Below are positions 50,985 through 63,362 of a DNA stretch of 64,000 nucleotides, one piece after another. The stretch is taken from NCBI GenBank assembly GCA_963969395.1, contig OZ017796.1, forward strand, positions 31,858,243 to 31,922,242, given 5' to 3'. Each line of letters starts with the position of its first letter. Position 1 is the first letter of the stretch. The notes under the pieces were generated by a model. That model was not told the origin of the DNA, searched no databases, and saw nothing but the letters and a program-made list of their open reading frames with translations. A program made the position numbers and the translations under genes. Source of the DNA: Pseudoscleropodium purum (lineage: Eukaryota > Streptophyta > Bryopsida > Hypnales > Brachytheciaceae).

Positions 50985-51702
50985 TTTAGAGGGAAGTTGA
51001 GAATATTATGTATTTTGGATGGTCAATTAGGCTTTGTGCACATTGAAAAATGGATGATTTTCATCCAATCATTGTTGTGCAACTTTATTGATGCACATCA
51101 TTGAATTAAGTCCAAGACATTTTAGTTGTTCTCTAAATTTGAATGGGGTGGTTAATCAAAAAATGGTACACTATCCAATGCTTGCATTTCAATACTTTGA
51201 GTTTTTTCCCCTTCAAACTTGATTTTGACATTCAAAACAATTTCTTTTGGTTTTGAGTAGAAATAACAAAATGAAGCTCTTGAAGTGCAAGTTCTATTAC
51301 ACGTGGAAATTTTGAAAAATTCCTTAAAATAAACTTATTAGTGAAGTTTGAAGTTGAAGATCTATACCTATGTTTCTCAATGTGGAGTAACATGAAAATT
51401 TTCTTTTTATCACAATGTTCTACACTACAATGTACTTTCATTTTGAATGTTTAAGATTTTTTGAACATTATTTGTATTTAATATGAATTTTCTTCAAATT
51501 TCCTTAAATAAATTCATGGTAATTTGAAAGTTTCACAAAGAAAGTTGAAACTCTTAAGACAGATACTGCACATGCGATTTCATCTCTGAAAAATAAAACC
51601 CAAAAATTCCACTCATAAATAGTGAAGAAATGGAGGATCAACAGGTTGAGAGACTTCCAAGGTTGACTACACTTGCAGGTTGACTACAAGATTCCGTCCT
51701 TA
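50985..51702. mobile_element. Family II copy 2, ends decayed
   Basis: Matches 46176-46902 along its length in the same orientation, for example a ggctttgtgcacattgaaaaatg block at 51030, then aatggtacactatccaatg and an aattcatggtaatttgaaagt block at 51510. Ends are approximate. Confidence 0.55.
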
Positions 51703-52693
51703 AATTTAAATGAGAAGCTGAATCGAAAGAAATTCACCAATGGATGAACCTCTAACCCGTCATGTGGATAAATTATTCCTTACAACCTAAACCCCAAAGA
51801 CACCCCAAGTCCATTGCTTAATGATGTTACGGATTGCAAAATAATCACTAATGACGTTTGGACCAATGATCCAGGATGGAGCACCTAAACGGACAGTTTT
51901 AGAGCATCCTCCCTTTAAAGCTTGTGGCTGGTGCACTCTGTCTGCAATAAAAGAGAGAAAAGCCACACAATAACACAACCCACTGTTGACTAGAGCACTT
52001 GGAAATCACACCAGAGACAATGAGAGAGACAGCCATGCCTTTCGAAAGCCTGGAACATGTTCAGAAATACAAAATGGCTGAAGCAACAAGTTTCCATACG
52101 AGCCTAATGTGGGAGGTTCCCAGCTTTGAAACATTGCAGCCAGAGAACTTGAACTCACCGGGATTAGACTTCAGTCAGTCCCATGGTCACTAAGTAAGTT
52201 GGATAGGTGGATCTGCATTTCTCGACTCCGCGTGACAACAACGCACATGCTTACATTCGTCAAGAAATCCCTTTGTCATCTGGTCTCCACGTTTGCTAGT
52301 TCCCTGTATTCTTTATTGCAACCCCCCTGCAGAAATTTGATTTCACATGATGACAGATGCACAAGGTGACAAAAAATACCTCGGTAACACAGACTTTGAA
52401 TTTTGATAAGTACGACCTTTTGACACATGGATGGTCGATTACTTGGAAACTGAATGAATGGAACTCATGATCAGATCTGCACAATTTTCTTCCAATATTT
52501 CCCGGTAGAACTTGAACCACCGGAACATCAGGCTGAATTCAAGGTATATAGCTGCAACTACATGCTTCGTGAGCTAATCCAGAAGAGTCAATGGAAAGGA
52601 CTGAACTTGGTTATGGATGTCTCGTGTGTGAAAGTGAGTGGGAGTTCTCACGTAAGAACTACACTACGAAAGAATAGTAGCAGTGGAAGAGGA

Positions 52694-54560
52694 CTACTCT
52701 TTTCTCGTTCGCAACCCGAAAGTGTCTTCCGATCCATTCTTCTGCTTCCTCCGCCTTTCTGCAATCATTTCTGTGTAGGCCTGCAAAAACATTCCAGGGG
52801 TCTCATGAAACAAGCAGAGGGATTGGGATGTGTATTGTTCTCAGTAAGCTCTACTGTTCGGAAAAAATCAGGTTGATGCATTTCCTGTTTAGGAAAACAT
52901 CGACTGATTGACACAAACTCACCATCACTGACACATGTGCTACTTTCACATCAGCAAGCACACAAAAATCTCACATTAGAGGAAATTGTAAGAGTTTGTG
53001 AGCTTACCACAGGATACGTGTAGAGGAAGAGATACCACCACGCGGCCACCAAGACCACTACAATCCCGGTCACTACCGCGGATTTAATCACTAACCACGA
53101 CAGGCTTATGCCAATGACTCCTGTAAGCACTATTGTCCAGGGCTGACACCTGCAAGGAAGCAATGCGGAATCGTGACTCGACATTCGCAATTACCGCTTA
53201 AACCCCGAGATTCCCAAGTAGCATATTGCAGTAGGTCAAAGTGAAACTTCATTTAGTGACCAACGCATGCAACGTTTTTCACTCATATAAAACTTAGCCC
53301 CATTTGAATTACAATTTTAACAATGTGGTCAATCAAATTGATCATTTTCAACCCATGAATTCTTGTTTTCTAGGGGAAAACTGCAGAATCACACAAGACG
53401 ATATATTACGAATAAACGAGGAACTGTAATAACATCGCATGCACGGCCAATCAAAAGATGACTAGGAGTATCCGAAAAAATGCATGCAATGGATATTCAA
53501 CCAGTAAAGAGAGCTTAACCTAAAATTCTCTGGAGATCTTGTGATAAACCCCAGAATCTGATAGCATCATTTCATTTCTATCAAAAGTTTAGGTAACATT
53601 TGTATGTTGGCTTGCTATCTTGGCATTAATAACATGGCAAAGAGCCAATAAGAGTTATACGCAGAGTAGGAGAATGCTTCATAAAATTCAAGTTTAGAAA
53701 GTCAACTAATCATAGACCAGTAATGTTAACATTCAATGTTGATCCCAAATCTCAAAATTAATGCAAGTACAAGCAAATGTAAGGGAGTAGAAGAATATTT
53801 CATAAAATTCATGTTCAGAAAGCCGATAAATCTCAAACCCATGATATAATGCGATGCTCATCCCGATTCTCAAATGATGTATCTTACAAGGGTTTAAGAA
53901 TGTTATCAATAGAGATGTCAAGCTCTCCTTAAAATTGTCTGTCGATCACATCAGAATAAAATTCGAAATTCAAGAATTGTGCTCTTCTGCACAAAACTTG
54001 AGTGGAAGAGTGCACACATACCATACAGTGCACACATACCATACAGGTTCGGCACCCCAAACATTCTCATACTCCACGGACAATTCAGTAAATGATACAG
54101 TTTATAAGGGTTTAAGAATGTCATCAATGGAAATCTCAATCTCTCCTTAAAATTGTATATCAACCACATCAGAGCAAAATTTGAAATTCCAGAATTTGCA
54201 CAGTTCTACACAGAACTTGAGAGGAAGAGTGTACACATACCATACAGGTTTGGTATCCCAGACATTCTCGTACTCCACGGACAATTCATTCAGGTAGCGC
54301 TCCATATCCTTAACCACGCCTTCATCATCCATGTTGTCATCGGCACTGGCTTTCACAACATTCCCCACCAATGGACCTCGCAACACTGCCCCTCTGCTGT
54401 TCTCCCATCTCCGCCTCTGCAGTACTCTGCTACTACAGCCTAGACTAGGTTTGTTGCAAAGACACAAATTGGGAGAAGAGTTTGCTTCAAATCTCTGAGC
54501 TACTCGCGGCGCAAGTACAGCACAGGGTGGGCGAACCCAACTGGTTGCCACTACCGCCAT
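52694..54560 (-). CDS. Small plastid membrane protein, DUF6737-like
   Basis: Three exons, 54241-54560, 53008-53149 and 52694-52780, give 182 residues with matching phases (2, then 0). Residues 1 to about 70 (MAVVATSWVRPPCAVLAPRV onwards) form a chloroplast transit peptide. The mature part has an acidic stretch, then EYENVWDTKPVWCQPWTIVLTG and two membrane segments (about 112-127 and 130-150, ending AAWWYLFLYTYPV). A polar tail AYTEMIAERRRKQKNG follows. A KPxWCQPW motif with a membrane hairpin is what I recall for DUF6737, a family shared by cyanobacteria and plastids; the family name is from memory and less certain than the gene model. Function is unknown; a thylakoid or envelope location is inferred. 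The exon 1 end and its donor are duplicated inside intron 1. Confidence 0.85.
53888..54288. repeat. Tandem duplication covering the exon 1 end and donor of the DUF6737-like gene
   Basis: 54106-54288 (end of exon 1 plus start of intron 1) is repeated at 53888-54087, offset 218 bp, at roughly 80-85% identity. The intronic copy keeps the reading frame (ELSVEYENVWGAEPVW against ELSVEYENVWDTKPVW) and the GTATGTG donor. It contains a further 17-18 bp duplication of gtgcacacataccatac. Confidence 0.85.
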
Positions 54561-57300
54561 AGCTGGACAGTCTATTCAAGAAATTCGTTGAACCCAACTT
54601 CTGCAAAACTCTAATGCAATCGAATTTGCTTGTGCTGCGAATAATTTGCGTTGAATGTGAAAAGGGAATGCGGGAATTCAAAGTTCGAAGCACGATTGTG
54701 TGCGCGCCTGCGACAATTGCAACAAGTAGCGGGCAAGAGCCCTAAGTGGATAATGAGATTGCCGGAACTTTAAAGTGCTGAAGATGCTTTATGGTGAATG
54801 AATTCGTTTGTTTTGTTGCTTTGGGGTTTGGAGGATGGATTTGTGTAGGGGAGGATGAAAGAGAAATTTGTTTTTTCAGGAGTTTGGAAGACAAGTTTGT
54901 TATTGCAGGGTTTGAATTTGGAAGATGAATTTTGGAAATAAAAAAATTGTTCAAAACATTCTTCAATAATATATTTATTGATTTACTAAGAACAGATTTT
55001 TGTTTACAAAAATCAATTAAACATTGTGAAAAAGACAATAGAATCTTTTGAAATAATTTTTTGAATTGTATATAAAATTACACAATATTTGCAAGAGAGG
55101 AATTGGAATTGTTGTTTAGTAAAATTTTAGAGAGAGGCTTGTGAAAAGTAGAGGAAGCAACTTTTGACTTTTAGAAAACTAATATTAACATTGGGCTAAA
55201 ACTTTTGGATTATTTCTACTCTTATTCTCTAAACAAATCAAAGGTTTTCCTAGAATGTTGTTTCTTTCTAATCACATAGAGTGAAAATATTTTGAAATTT
55301 GGCAAATCCAATTACAATTTTTAAAAACTCAAAAATTTGTTTTCAACTTTGATTTTGTATAGATATTAACTCTAACATAGGATGAACTAAAAAACTAACA
55401 AGGCCTATTCAAACGAGTTTTCTAACTTTAGAAATATGATATCCATTTTATAACATTCAACACTACAACATTGGAATTGAAGCATGAATCAAAGTATTCG
55501 TCAATTGAACTTTGAGTTATTATATTTTAGCACACAAAATTTAAATGTCATTCTTGTGCTTCACACCAATTCAAATACAACTTATCCAAATATAATATAA
55601 AAAAATCATAAGTCCCTTGCATACAAGCATAATTTTTAGTCAAATTTGATTGCCATGTAAAATAGATGCAAAAAAAATATTTTTCACATAACCAAACTAA
55701 AAGAGTGGATAAAATATATATAAAATAACTTATTTTTCTTGAAACTTTCTGTTAATATTTGATTTTATAAAGGACCAAAATATATGTCTATAAATTTTGC
55801 AATCACATACAGTAATTTGCAATATCATAAACAGAATATTACTTAGATGATAATAAGAAAATAAAAGCAAAATATTTTTATAAATATAATAATGATTTAT
55901 AATAAAATATTCCAAAGTTGTATAAAATGTACATAAATACCCTTATATATTGAAATGATTACTATAACTAATTGTAGGAACACCTCAAGAATGTATGAAA
56001 AATACATATTACAATGCATGTTTTCAATTTTCTTTTTCTACTTGTCTTTTTGCAATAGAAATACTTTTGGAAAAATGCATGAAAAATTAATGTGTCAAAA
56101 TTGGAATTTGTTTTTTTTACAAGAATAAACTTGATAATTTGGTAAACAATAGGATTTCTACTATTGAATAATATATTCCCTATGGAAATCATTATTTCTC
56201 AAAATGTTGTCATTTTGCCCTTTTGGGACAAATGTAGCTCAATTGAGTATTCTATGCAACCTATGTGCAATCTATGATAGATACCAATTATAATAAATTT
56301 TATAATCTATACCTCTTGAATATAGTCTAAAATAAATATAAAAAATTGGAATTGTATATTTCATAGCATCTATTGTATAAGTAAGAGCATGGATGGATGG
56401 TCCCCTAGACAATTCTACTTAGAATCTCCCTCTTGTAATATTATAAAAAACAATTTTTTTTTGGTGAATGAAATAAAATCTCTCTTTGTTATGTATGCTA
56501 AGCAAGTGATGCTAAATTTTGTTGTCTTTATGTGCTCAAAGAAGTATGCATCCTAGTTGGATATGGGCTTCACAATTTAAATGAATGAAGAGGTTGGCAA
56601 TTCTAAAAGAATTAAATTTATATGTTGAAACCTATATTCAATTAAAAACAATACATTTTGTAAACTATTTATTGAAAAGAACTATAGAGGTGGGTACCAA
56701 AGTCCATGGGTGGAAGGGAACATGAACCAAAAGGATATTTTAGTTTTGAAATCTATAGTGGGTGAAATTATTATTATTATTATTATTATTAAAATTCTAT
56801 TTTATTTTCTACTAGACCTAGAATAATTTCTATCAACAACTTTAACCACATGAAAACTTTAATCCTATGTATGGAAGAACTTTTAAGCATTGGAATACTT
56901 TTTATATATAAATTGAAGAATCGTTAAGTTTAAATGTGTTTTTTAACCTATATTCAGAACCATCAAAATACATTGAGTCCAAAAATTGTGTGGCATTTTG
57001 AAGCCCAAAACTACCTCAAAATACTTTTACCCAAAGCAAGGCCAAGAATTTCACATTTAATTTTTTCTTTAACAAATTCATCCGTAAAATCCATAGAAAC
57101 CAGGTTGTCGATGCTCCATTTTTGAACTTGGAGTTCTTGAAAACAAAAGTGAAATTTCTCTTCCTTTAATGATTCAATAGAATGCAAATCATAATTATTC
57201 AATGAGGAGTTCAATCCCCATGACTCTCCGCACTTTTTTGTAAGTAGGGTATCAAACACAAGAATAGTATTAAACAGCGGAGGGTATCAAACCAGTCCAC
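54561..57300. other. AT-rich intergenic DNA between divergent genes
   Basis: No WD40-like or other coding exon was recognised on either strand. A GC-richer leader or promoter for the DUF6737-like gene extends to about 54.75 kb, and an (ATT)8 run lies at 56767-56790. ORFs at 54742-55038, 56934-57125 and 57011-57259 lack motifs. Confidence 0.55.
56767..56790. repeat. (ATT)8 microsatellite
   Basis: Uninterrupted ATT trinucleotides. Confidence 0.9.
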
Positions 57301-57434
57301 ACCAACCCTACAGTAGTTGATCGAACGGCTATTAGTCACTTCTAACGGCACGCTTAGCGACGGTTGGGATGGCCACATCCAAATGGATGAATGCGACCTT
57401 CATTTTCCGCTCGGAGGTATTTCATCTACTTCTC

Positions 57435-57467
57435 TTTCCCGCCCTATTCCTTTCTGAATCTCCCGCC
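57435..57467 (+). promoter_or_regulatory. Two E2F-type sites upstream of the CTF4 homologue
   Basis: TTTCCCGCC at 57435-57443 matches the E2F consensus TTTSSCGC. TCCCGCC at 57461-57467 is a second, partial match. They lie about 600 bp upstream of the start codon at 58037, in a GC-rich promoter-like stretch. E2F control is usual for S-phase replication genes, which fits the downstream product. Confidence 0.55.
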
Positions 57468-57615
57468 ACAGTCTCTCTCAATGCCGCCAACACTCTCCCC
57501 TCCGGTGTTCAGCTCTCGCGACTGAATGCCGATCAGAGTCCTTGAATGCCTGTACACATCCCGGATTGTAAAATCGCACTAGATTGTGAATATCACTGTG
57601 AGAGTCCAATTCCTA

Positions 57616-57944
57616 GAGCAATCGCGCTTGAAATTGCTCCATTTCGCAGAGATTTTGCGCATTTTTGAGTCTTGCATTTGATTGAAAGTTGCTTGAGATT
57701 AGTGGAATTGCTTTGAAAGGAGCAATCACGCTTTGTAGTTAGAGTCCAGACTCATTCTTTGGGATTTGATAGGACGGGAAGAGGTAGCTTGTACTTGAAG
57801 CTGCATGTTGGATTAAGTGGAGTGTCCGATTTGGAGCTATAACGAATTGCCCTTTTTGCCAGGATTTTCTTGAGTTGAGAGTTCTGGTTTTAGAGGAGTG
57901 ATCGTGTTTTTTTGCTCGGTTTTGAACGGAGCAATCGCGCTTTG
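57616..57944 (+). repeat. Repeated GGAGCAATCGCGCTTTG motif in the CTF4 leader
   Basis: Copies at 57616-57630, 57719-57735 (one mismatch), 57928-57944 and a weaker one at 57895-57906. Spacing is uneven (103, 176 and 33 bp), so this is not a simple tandem array. Confidence 0.7.
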
Positions 57945-58036
57945 TTATTAGATATCGAGCTTAGTATTGATAGTATAAGTGATCTGGGGGAGGGAAAGAA
58001 CTAGATTGGATTTGAGCAGCGGGTTCTTTGAGAGCT

Positions 58037-61000
58037 ATGTCTTCCCCGACGGCGTCCGCTGCGCGATTCAGAGGCAAGCTGGACGCGTGGAGTGACGACG
58101 ACGAGGACATAGTGCCCAAGCGCACTGAGAGGTCTACGTCGAAGTCCATGACCCCTGCAGAGGATCTCGACATGGAGACAGTGTCGCCCGCCGAGCCTAG
58201 TTCTCCCAAAATCCCACCTTCACGCAAGCGCCTCTCGCGAGCGCGATGTTTGGATAGTGACGACGACGAGGAAGAAGAACCATCTCGGTTCGCGAAGGTT
58301 GCGAAAGTAGAGCCCTCTCCGCCGTCTCCGAAAGCGAAACTCCTCAAGGATACAGCAGGTCCACTTGAAGTTTTCAGCCCGCCGCGGGGAACCAGCTACT
58401 CTCGGCTTCCCCGGTCGTCTGCTCCGTGGGGCCCCGCAATGCAAGCCCCTGTTCAGCCAGGATGCACGCAACTCAACGATGGGAAGAGCCGCTTCTTGGC
58501 TTACAACATGCTGGGATGCATCACTCGAGTCGAAACAGAGGCGGGCTTCGCTCATGTGGAGGTAAGTCTTTTTAAATTTTCGCCACTGGTTGTTATAATC
58601 CACGACTCTGGTTTTGCATGGTGCACCTGCGTTGATTACTGGACATACGGTTGCAAGGAAGTGTGCTACTCGAATCCTCTACTTTGGCTGTCAAGTGGGG
58701 GTGAACGGATGTCCTCATTCAATCTTTTTCATTCCGTAATAGGCAACAGAGTCCTGCGTTTGACAAGAATGTGGTGATGGGCAGGTGGACTTCCACGACA
58801 CAGGCAAGGGTATGCGCGTGCCATCCATGACGGATTTTTTCGGATTCACAATGGCTGCGATGAATGAGAGAGGAAGTGTGTTTGCCAATCCACAGAACGG
58901 GGATAAAACTCCCAGCACCATTATGTACCGGCCATTTAACAGCTGGACAAGCAATAGCGAGGTCAGATACCAATATTTACCTATTGTATGTGCTAGTTAC
59001 ATCTGAAGTATCGATTACCTTTTCACCACCAACTAAGCGCCAAATCTTTAGTTGGAGGTTAACTAACCTAATCCTAACGAACCTCACATGGTAACTAAAT
59101 ATGTGAAAGCCAGCTATTGGTACTTGGTTGGCGCTGGGGGGAAAAGCGATTCAAACTCTTGATTTAGGCATAATTAATTTGCTTGTCCGAAGTCAAGGAG
59201 TTAAGTTAATTGATATGAACGAATATCTATTCATTGCAAGTTAGTTAGTGAGAGTTTTACATCAATTTGCTGTCACAACTTGCGCAATTCAGGCATTAAG
59301 TAGCATTCAGGTTTACTGATTGGTATTACTTTGTTTCATCGGGTGGGCCGCAAATTGTTTGTATGCATTTTGCTCTCCCCAAGTGGTTGCATTTTTCCTC
59401 ATCGCTTACACTAGTCCCATCTGTAGTGGTCAATGCGGTTCTCGGTGGAAGAGGAAGTGAAAGCTGTTGCGATTGGTAGTGGCTGGGCAGCGGCAGCTAC
59501 AAGCCAACATCTTCTTCGCGTCTATTCAGAAGCTGGATTACAGGTGACTCACAGGCCGAATTCCATGCCTAGATTTTTATTTGATATGTGGACACCTGAG
59601 GGTTCGTGCCATGCCGTACCACGCAATGCGTTCATTTCTAAAAGAAATCAATCTGCTGCTCAGTAATGTCCTTAAGTCATCAACGCTCTGTTTCATTTGC
59701 AGAGATTTGTCACATCACTAGCTGGTCCAGTAGTTGCACTTGCTGGTAATGGAGATCACTTGGCCATCGTCTTTCACGCATCAAATCCTTTACCTTCGGG
59801 AGACCAAGTGCTCGAGTTTATGTTGTTGAACGTAAGAAACCAGAAACGGTTGCTGGCGGGCAGGCTACCGCTTAGTCCGGCTTCCACATTAACCTGGCTT
59901 GGTTTTACAGAAGCCGGGTCTCTGAGTTCGTATGATTCACAGGTATGATCCCTTGTCCCTTATGCTGAGATTCACCATTTGATAGAATGAACTCCTTCTG
60001 TCTTTTAGACAAGTGATCGTTGGGAAGGTGGTGCTTTAATATTTTTAACTTGTTTTTGAATAAGATTTTTGAATTATATGGAAGATAGTGTTAAGAGAGA
60101 TGCATTCAAATTATGTACTTGTATTGGAGGCAAAGATACTTGTTAGAAGCCGCTTATTATTCCTTGAACCTAAGCCAACTGCTTCATCCTGGACTTCTAT
60201 CTAGATGCCTATGGAATTCTGCGTGATGATTCTTCCACTGCTTGTTCCTGATTCTCTTCTCTCGTGCAGGAAGTGCTCAGGGTTTATAGCAGTGAATTCA
60301 GTGGATGCTGGATCCCAGTGTTCAGGTAACCATTAGGATAGGGCATGTTGACTCAACGTTTAAATCTGATTTACCAAGTTTCAAATAATTAAATGCCATG
60401 AAATCCAGGAAACAGGTCGCTGAATCCTTCACGTGGGAATGTCTTTCAGTGCTGCTGCAGAGAGGAAGAAGGAGAAGAACAACTATTGGGTGGTTGGACT
60501 GAATACTGCACAGGTTTACTGTGTACTGTGCAAGGCACCGGATATTCACCCTCAGGTCGTTCCAAAGCCGGTGATGAGCGTAATCAACACTGCAGTGCCT
60601 GTCGTGCACTCAGATCTGGGAGCAGATGATCTAGAAAGTGACTTCTTAAGAGGAACATTGCATCTTACACATGTAAGTGTTTGTACCAAATACATGTCTC
60701 ATCTCAGGACCAGAGAATGTCCATGCCATTTATAGGACTCTGTTTACGTGGTGAACTCCATAGCATTTCTTCACATACTTGGTTGTTAAGCTTATCAAAC
60801 ATTCACGGAGTATGATGTCAAGAATAGTGACTGCCATCTCACTATTTACTCTCTGGCAGACACGATGCAGGGCTGATGAAGCAGCCGCAGCAGGGCGTGA
60901 AGATGATGAGGCAGACGAAGCTGTGTTTAAGATGGAAGCAGAGCTTGATCGCTGCCTCTTGCGTTTGATTGCAGCCGCTTGTAAAGGTACGAACAGTACA

Positions 61001-62075
61001 TGTCAATCGAAATCCCCACCAGAATTTTAGACAAATGTATAAGACGTGATGAATGTCCTCTATGAATGGTGAATTCCTCTTAATGGCCTCATATTCCGCA
61101 TTGGAAATGGTATTATGTGCATTAGAGTCTTCATTAACAATGCACAACTTCCCTTCGCTCAGGAGACAAGCTCGCAAGAGCTTTGGAGCTATCCAGCCAG
61201 CTGTCGCTGCACAAGTCTATGGAAGGAGCTCTGAAGCTAGTAACTGCCATGCGCTTGCCCTCTTTGGCTGAGAGAATTAACCAACTTCTTGAGGTCAGTT
61301 CTTGTCTCCATTCGTTTTCGCCATCCAGTACTTAGCGTATAAGTTTCAGACTGGAGAGATCCCTATTCCACCAGACTCCTTATACCATACATTAGTAGTT
61401 TATCAAGTAGCAACTTTTGAAGGACAGAACTGCTATATGGTTAGATTTAATTTGGGGAAAGTGCCTTGGTTTAAACCTCATAAATGAATTCTACAAGCAA
61501 GCTCAAACTCTTAGCTGATGATACAATGATATGTAACTTTACAGGAGAGGAGTGTAAGAGAGAGAGCCGAAGAAACTGGGGCACTTCTGCTACATCAGCC
61601 GCGGACGCCATACAAAGCCATCACACCTACTCCTAGGTATACTGGCAATCCAGTATCTGGTAATAAATATGTGAAAAGCTCTGAAAGAGAGGCTGCCTCA
61701 ACTTCATACGCCATTCCAGATCCTTCTCCTGTGGAGCCCTCTGTCAAACCGGAATTGCGATCAGCGTTGAAGATGTCGCATAAGAGAGCCAAAGTCCCTG
61801 CCGAGCCTTCTGAGGGAAGGACCTTAGATCAGGATAGTCAAGCCGCATCTTTGGAGGCTGCCACCGTCCCCCAGGGATCTTTTGTTTCCCTCAGGAACTT
61901 TAAGCCAAGCAATCCGTTTGCGAAAAAGGCAGAAGTGAAGGACAACGCAGATGACAAGAACGATTCCATATTGCAGTCTCTCAAAAAAATGCAGACTTGT
62001 GCACCAGAATTGAAAAGAAAAGCAGGTGCGGCCAGTTCACTGCAGAGGCCTGGGAAAATGGGTAAGGGAGCTTGA
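58037..62075 (+). CDS. CTF4: CTF4/WDHD1 replisome adaptor homologue without the N-terminal WD40 domain
   Basis: CTF4 (WDHD1, And-1) links the CMG helicase to DNA polymerase alpha at replication forks in the nucleus. Exons 58037-58561, 58785-58961, 59427-59543, 59703-59942, 60270-60325, 60450-60672, 60860-60986, 61163-61293 and 61545-62075 give 708 residues in consistent phase. Residues 1 to about 135 are disordered and charged, with a basic/acidic nuclear-localisation-like stretch (PSRKRLSRARCLDSDDDEEEE). About 150-460 is the SepB beta-propeller (FLAYNMLGCITRVE, VDFHDTGKGMRVPSMTDFFGFTMA, GSGWAAAATSQHLLRVYS, WVVGLNTAQVYC). About 460-532 is the C-terminal helical domain (CLLRLIAAACKGDKLARALEL). 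The rest is a Lys/Ser-rich tail. Plant homologues usually have about 300 further N-terminal residues of WD40 repeats. None is found upstream, and TGA lies in frame 24 bases before the ATG. Upstream E2F sites fit S-phase expression. Confidence 0.9.
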
Positions 62076-63362
62076 GGGATAATTACCGATATGGAATCCA
62101 TTTATGACAGCCTACATTCATCTTAGGAGATCTGCTTAGTGGTTCCTGTAAATTTGTACTATATTTACTCGTACCACAACTCAATTTGCACAATTTTGTA
62201 GAGTCAGATTCCTTGGTCCTTGGAACTTTTTGCCTAAACACAATCTCAATTAGGTGCAATATTTGACATGTTGACAGTTATCCTCTAAATGACCACACGG
62301 AAATGTGGCAACCAGGGTCCAAGTGAATTTTCTACAAATGTTACTGCATGTGTGGTACAAATGGTTTGTTCCACTGCATTCACCGGTACAATCTGATTGA
62401 TATTGTGAACATTGGTGAATTTTTTGAGAATAGAGAAGGTGCCCTGGTTCGATACTTCAGATTCTCGTATCTATTTCTCCACACTCAAAAAATGTGCAAT
62501 TTTGTTGACCTCTTTTTCAAAGGAAAGCGACAGAAGTCTACTTTCATTTACAATGTTAATCATACTATCTACTATATTAAACAATAGTGAAGCTGAAGTA
62601 CCCCCAGTCCTCTAGGCTAAAACTCTTTGAAATTCAAATTGGTTAACTCACAATGTGCCGAAGTGAACACTCTGTAAAAGCTCCACTATCATCACAGCAG
62701 CAAGGCGTGTCAATCTTTATCAAGTGCCTCTTAATTCTGTGCGATGAGGCGATTCAGAAGTGTTTACGTAGAGAGTTAAATTTTGACTGGTAGAGGAAAA
62801 AGTGATATAGGAAAAAAACGGGACACGGGACATTGAATGACCTTTACCAACTCGCTGTTTCGGATCGTACTAATTCGACAGCCCGCTTACCGCAGTTTTC
62901 TTCCCTGCGTGAATTCTGGGCTCCCTAAACAGATCATAAGCAGTACATTGAATTGATAAAGTCGGATGCAGACGAGATCGAGCCATTAATAAAAAATATT
63001 TTCATAATATAGATGATACAGAAGACATAGAAATGAAAAGCACAGGGAAATTCATATTATGGTAGACACTTTTGAAGTGTGCCATGACTGCCATTCCGAT
63101 AATAGAAAGAGCGTTCGGTCTTTTCAATTCTAAATAACCTGAACCAAGAGAAAACGATAAAGAAGTTGCCGAGGATGACATTATCCACCCGAAATTAAAG
63201 CACTCAACCGCGGTACAACTAGTGCTGTAACCGCACACTGTAACTTGCTCACAAACAGAATGCCTTCTAAGATTACAGAAAAACAATGAGAGCCGGCCTA
63301 TGATACTTCAGCAGTTCAATGGACGAACTTCAAGACGCATGCCTCCTGCGAGTGAGGCTAAA
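62076..63362. other. Short intergenic region between convergent genes
   Basis: Holds the two 3' untranslated regions. ORFs at 62348-62615 and 63002-63286 show no family signal and were left out. Confidence 0.6.

Larger units (their letters stand above)
43824..52693. other. Repeat-rich, gene-free intergenic region
   Basis: No coding exon recognised over about 8.9 kb. Contents seen: a 16-G run (44907-44922), a hairpin-like gggaatag block (45700-45860), family II elements (46176-46902, 50985-51702), degenerate tandem repeats (46960-47420), a GC-rich patch (47905-48060) and a diverged copy of the 28.9 kb repeat (49370-49570). Short ORFs at 51999-52193 and 52454-52876 are not supported by splice sites or motifs. 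Confidence 0.55.

Noticed and set aside
57011..57259. Possible upstream WD40 exon for the CTF4 homologue
   Set aside because: The frame is on the minus strand, and no WD40-type pattern could be read on either strand between 54.7 and 58.0 kb.
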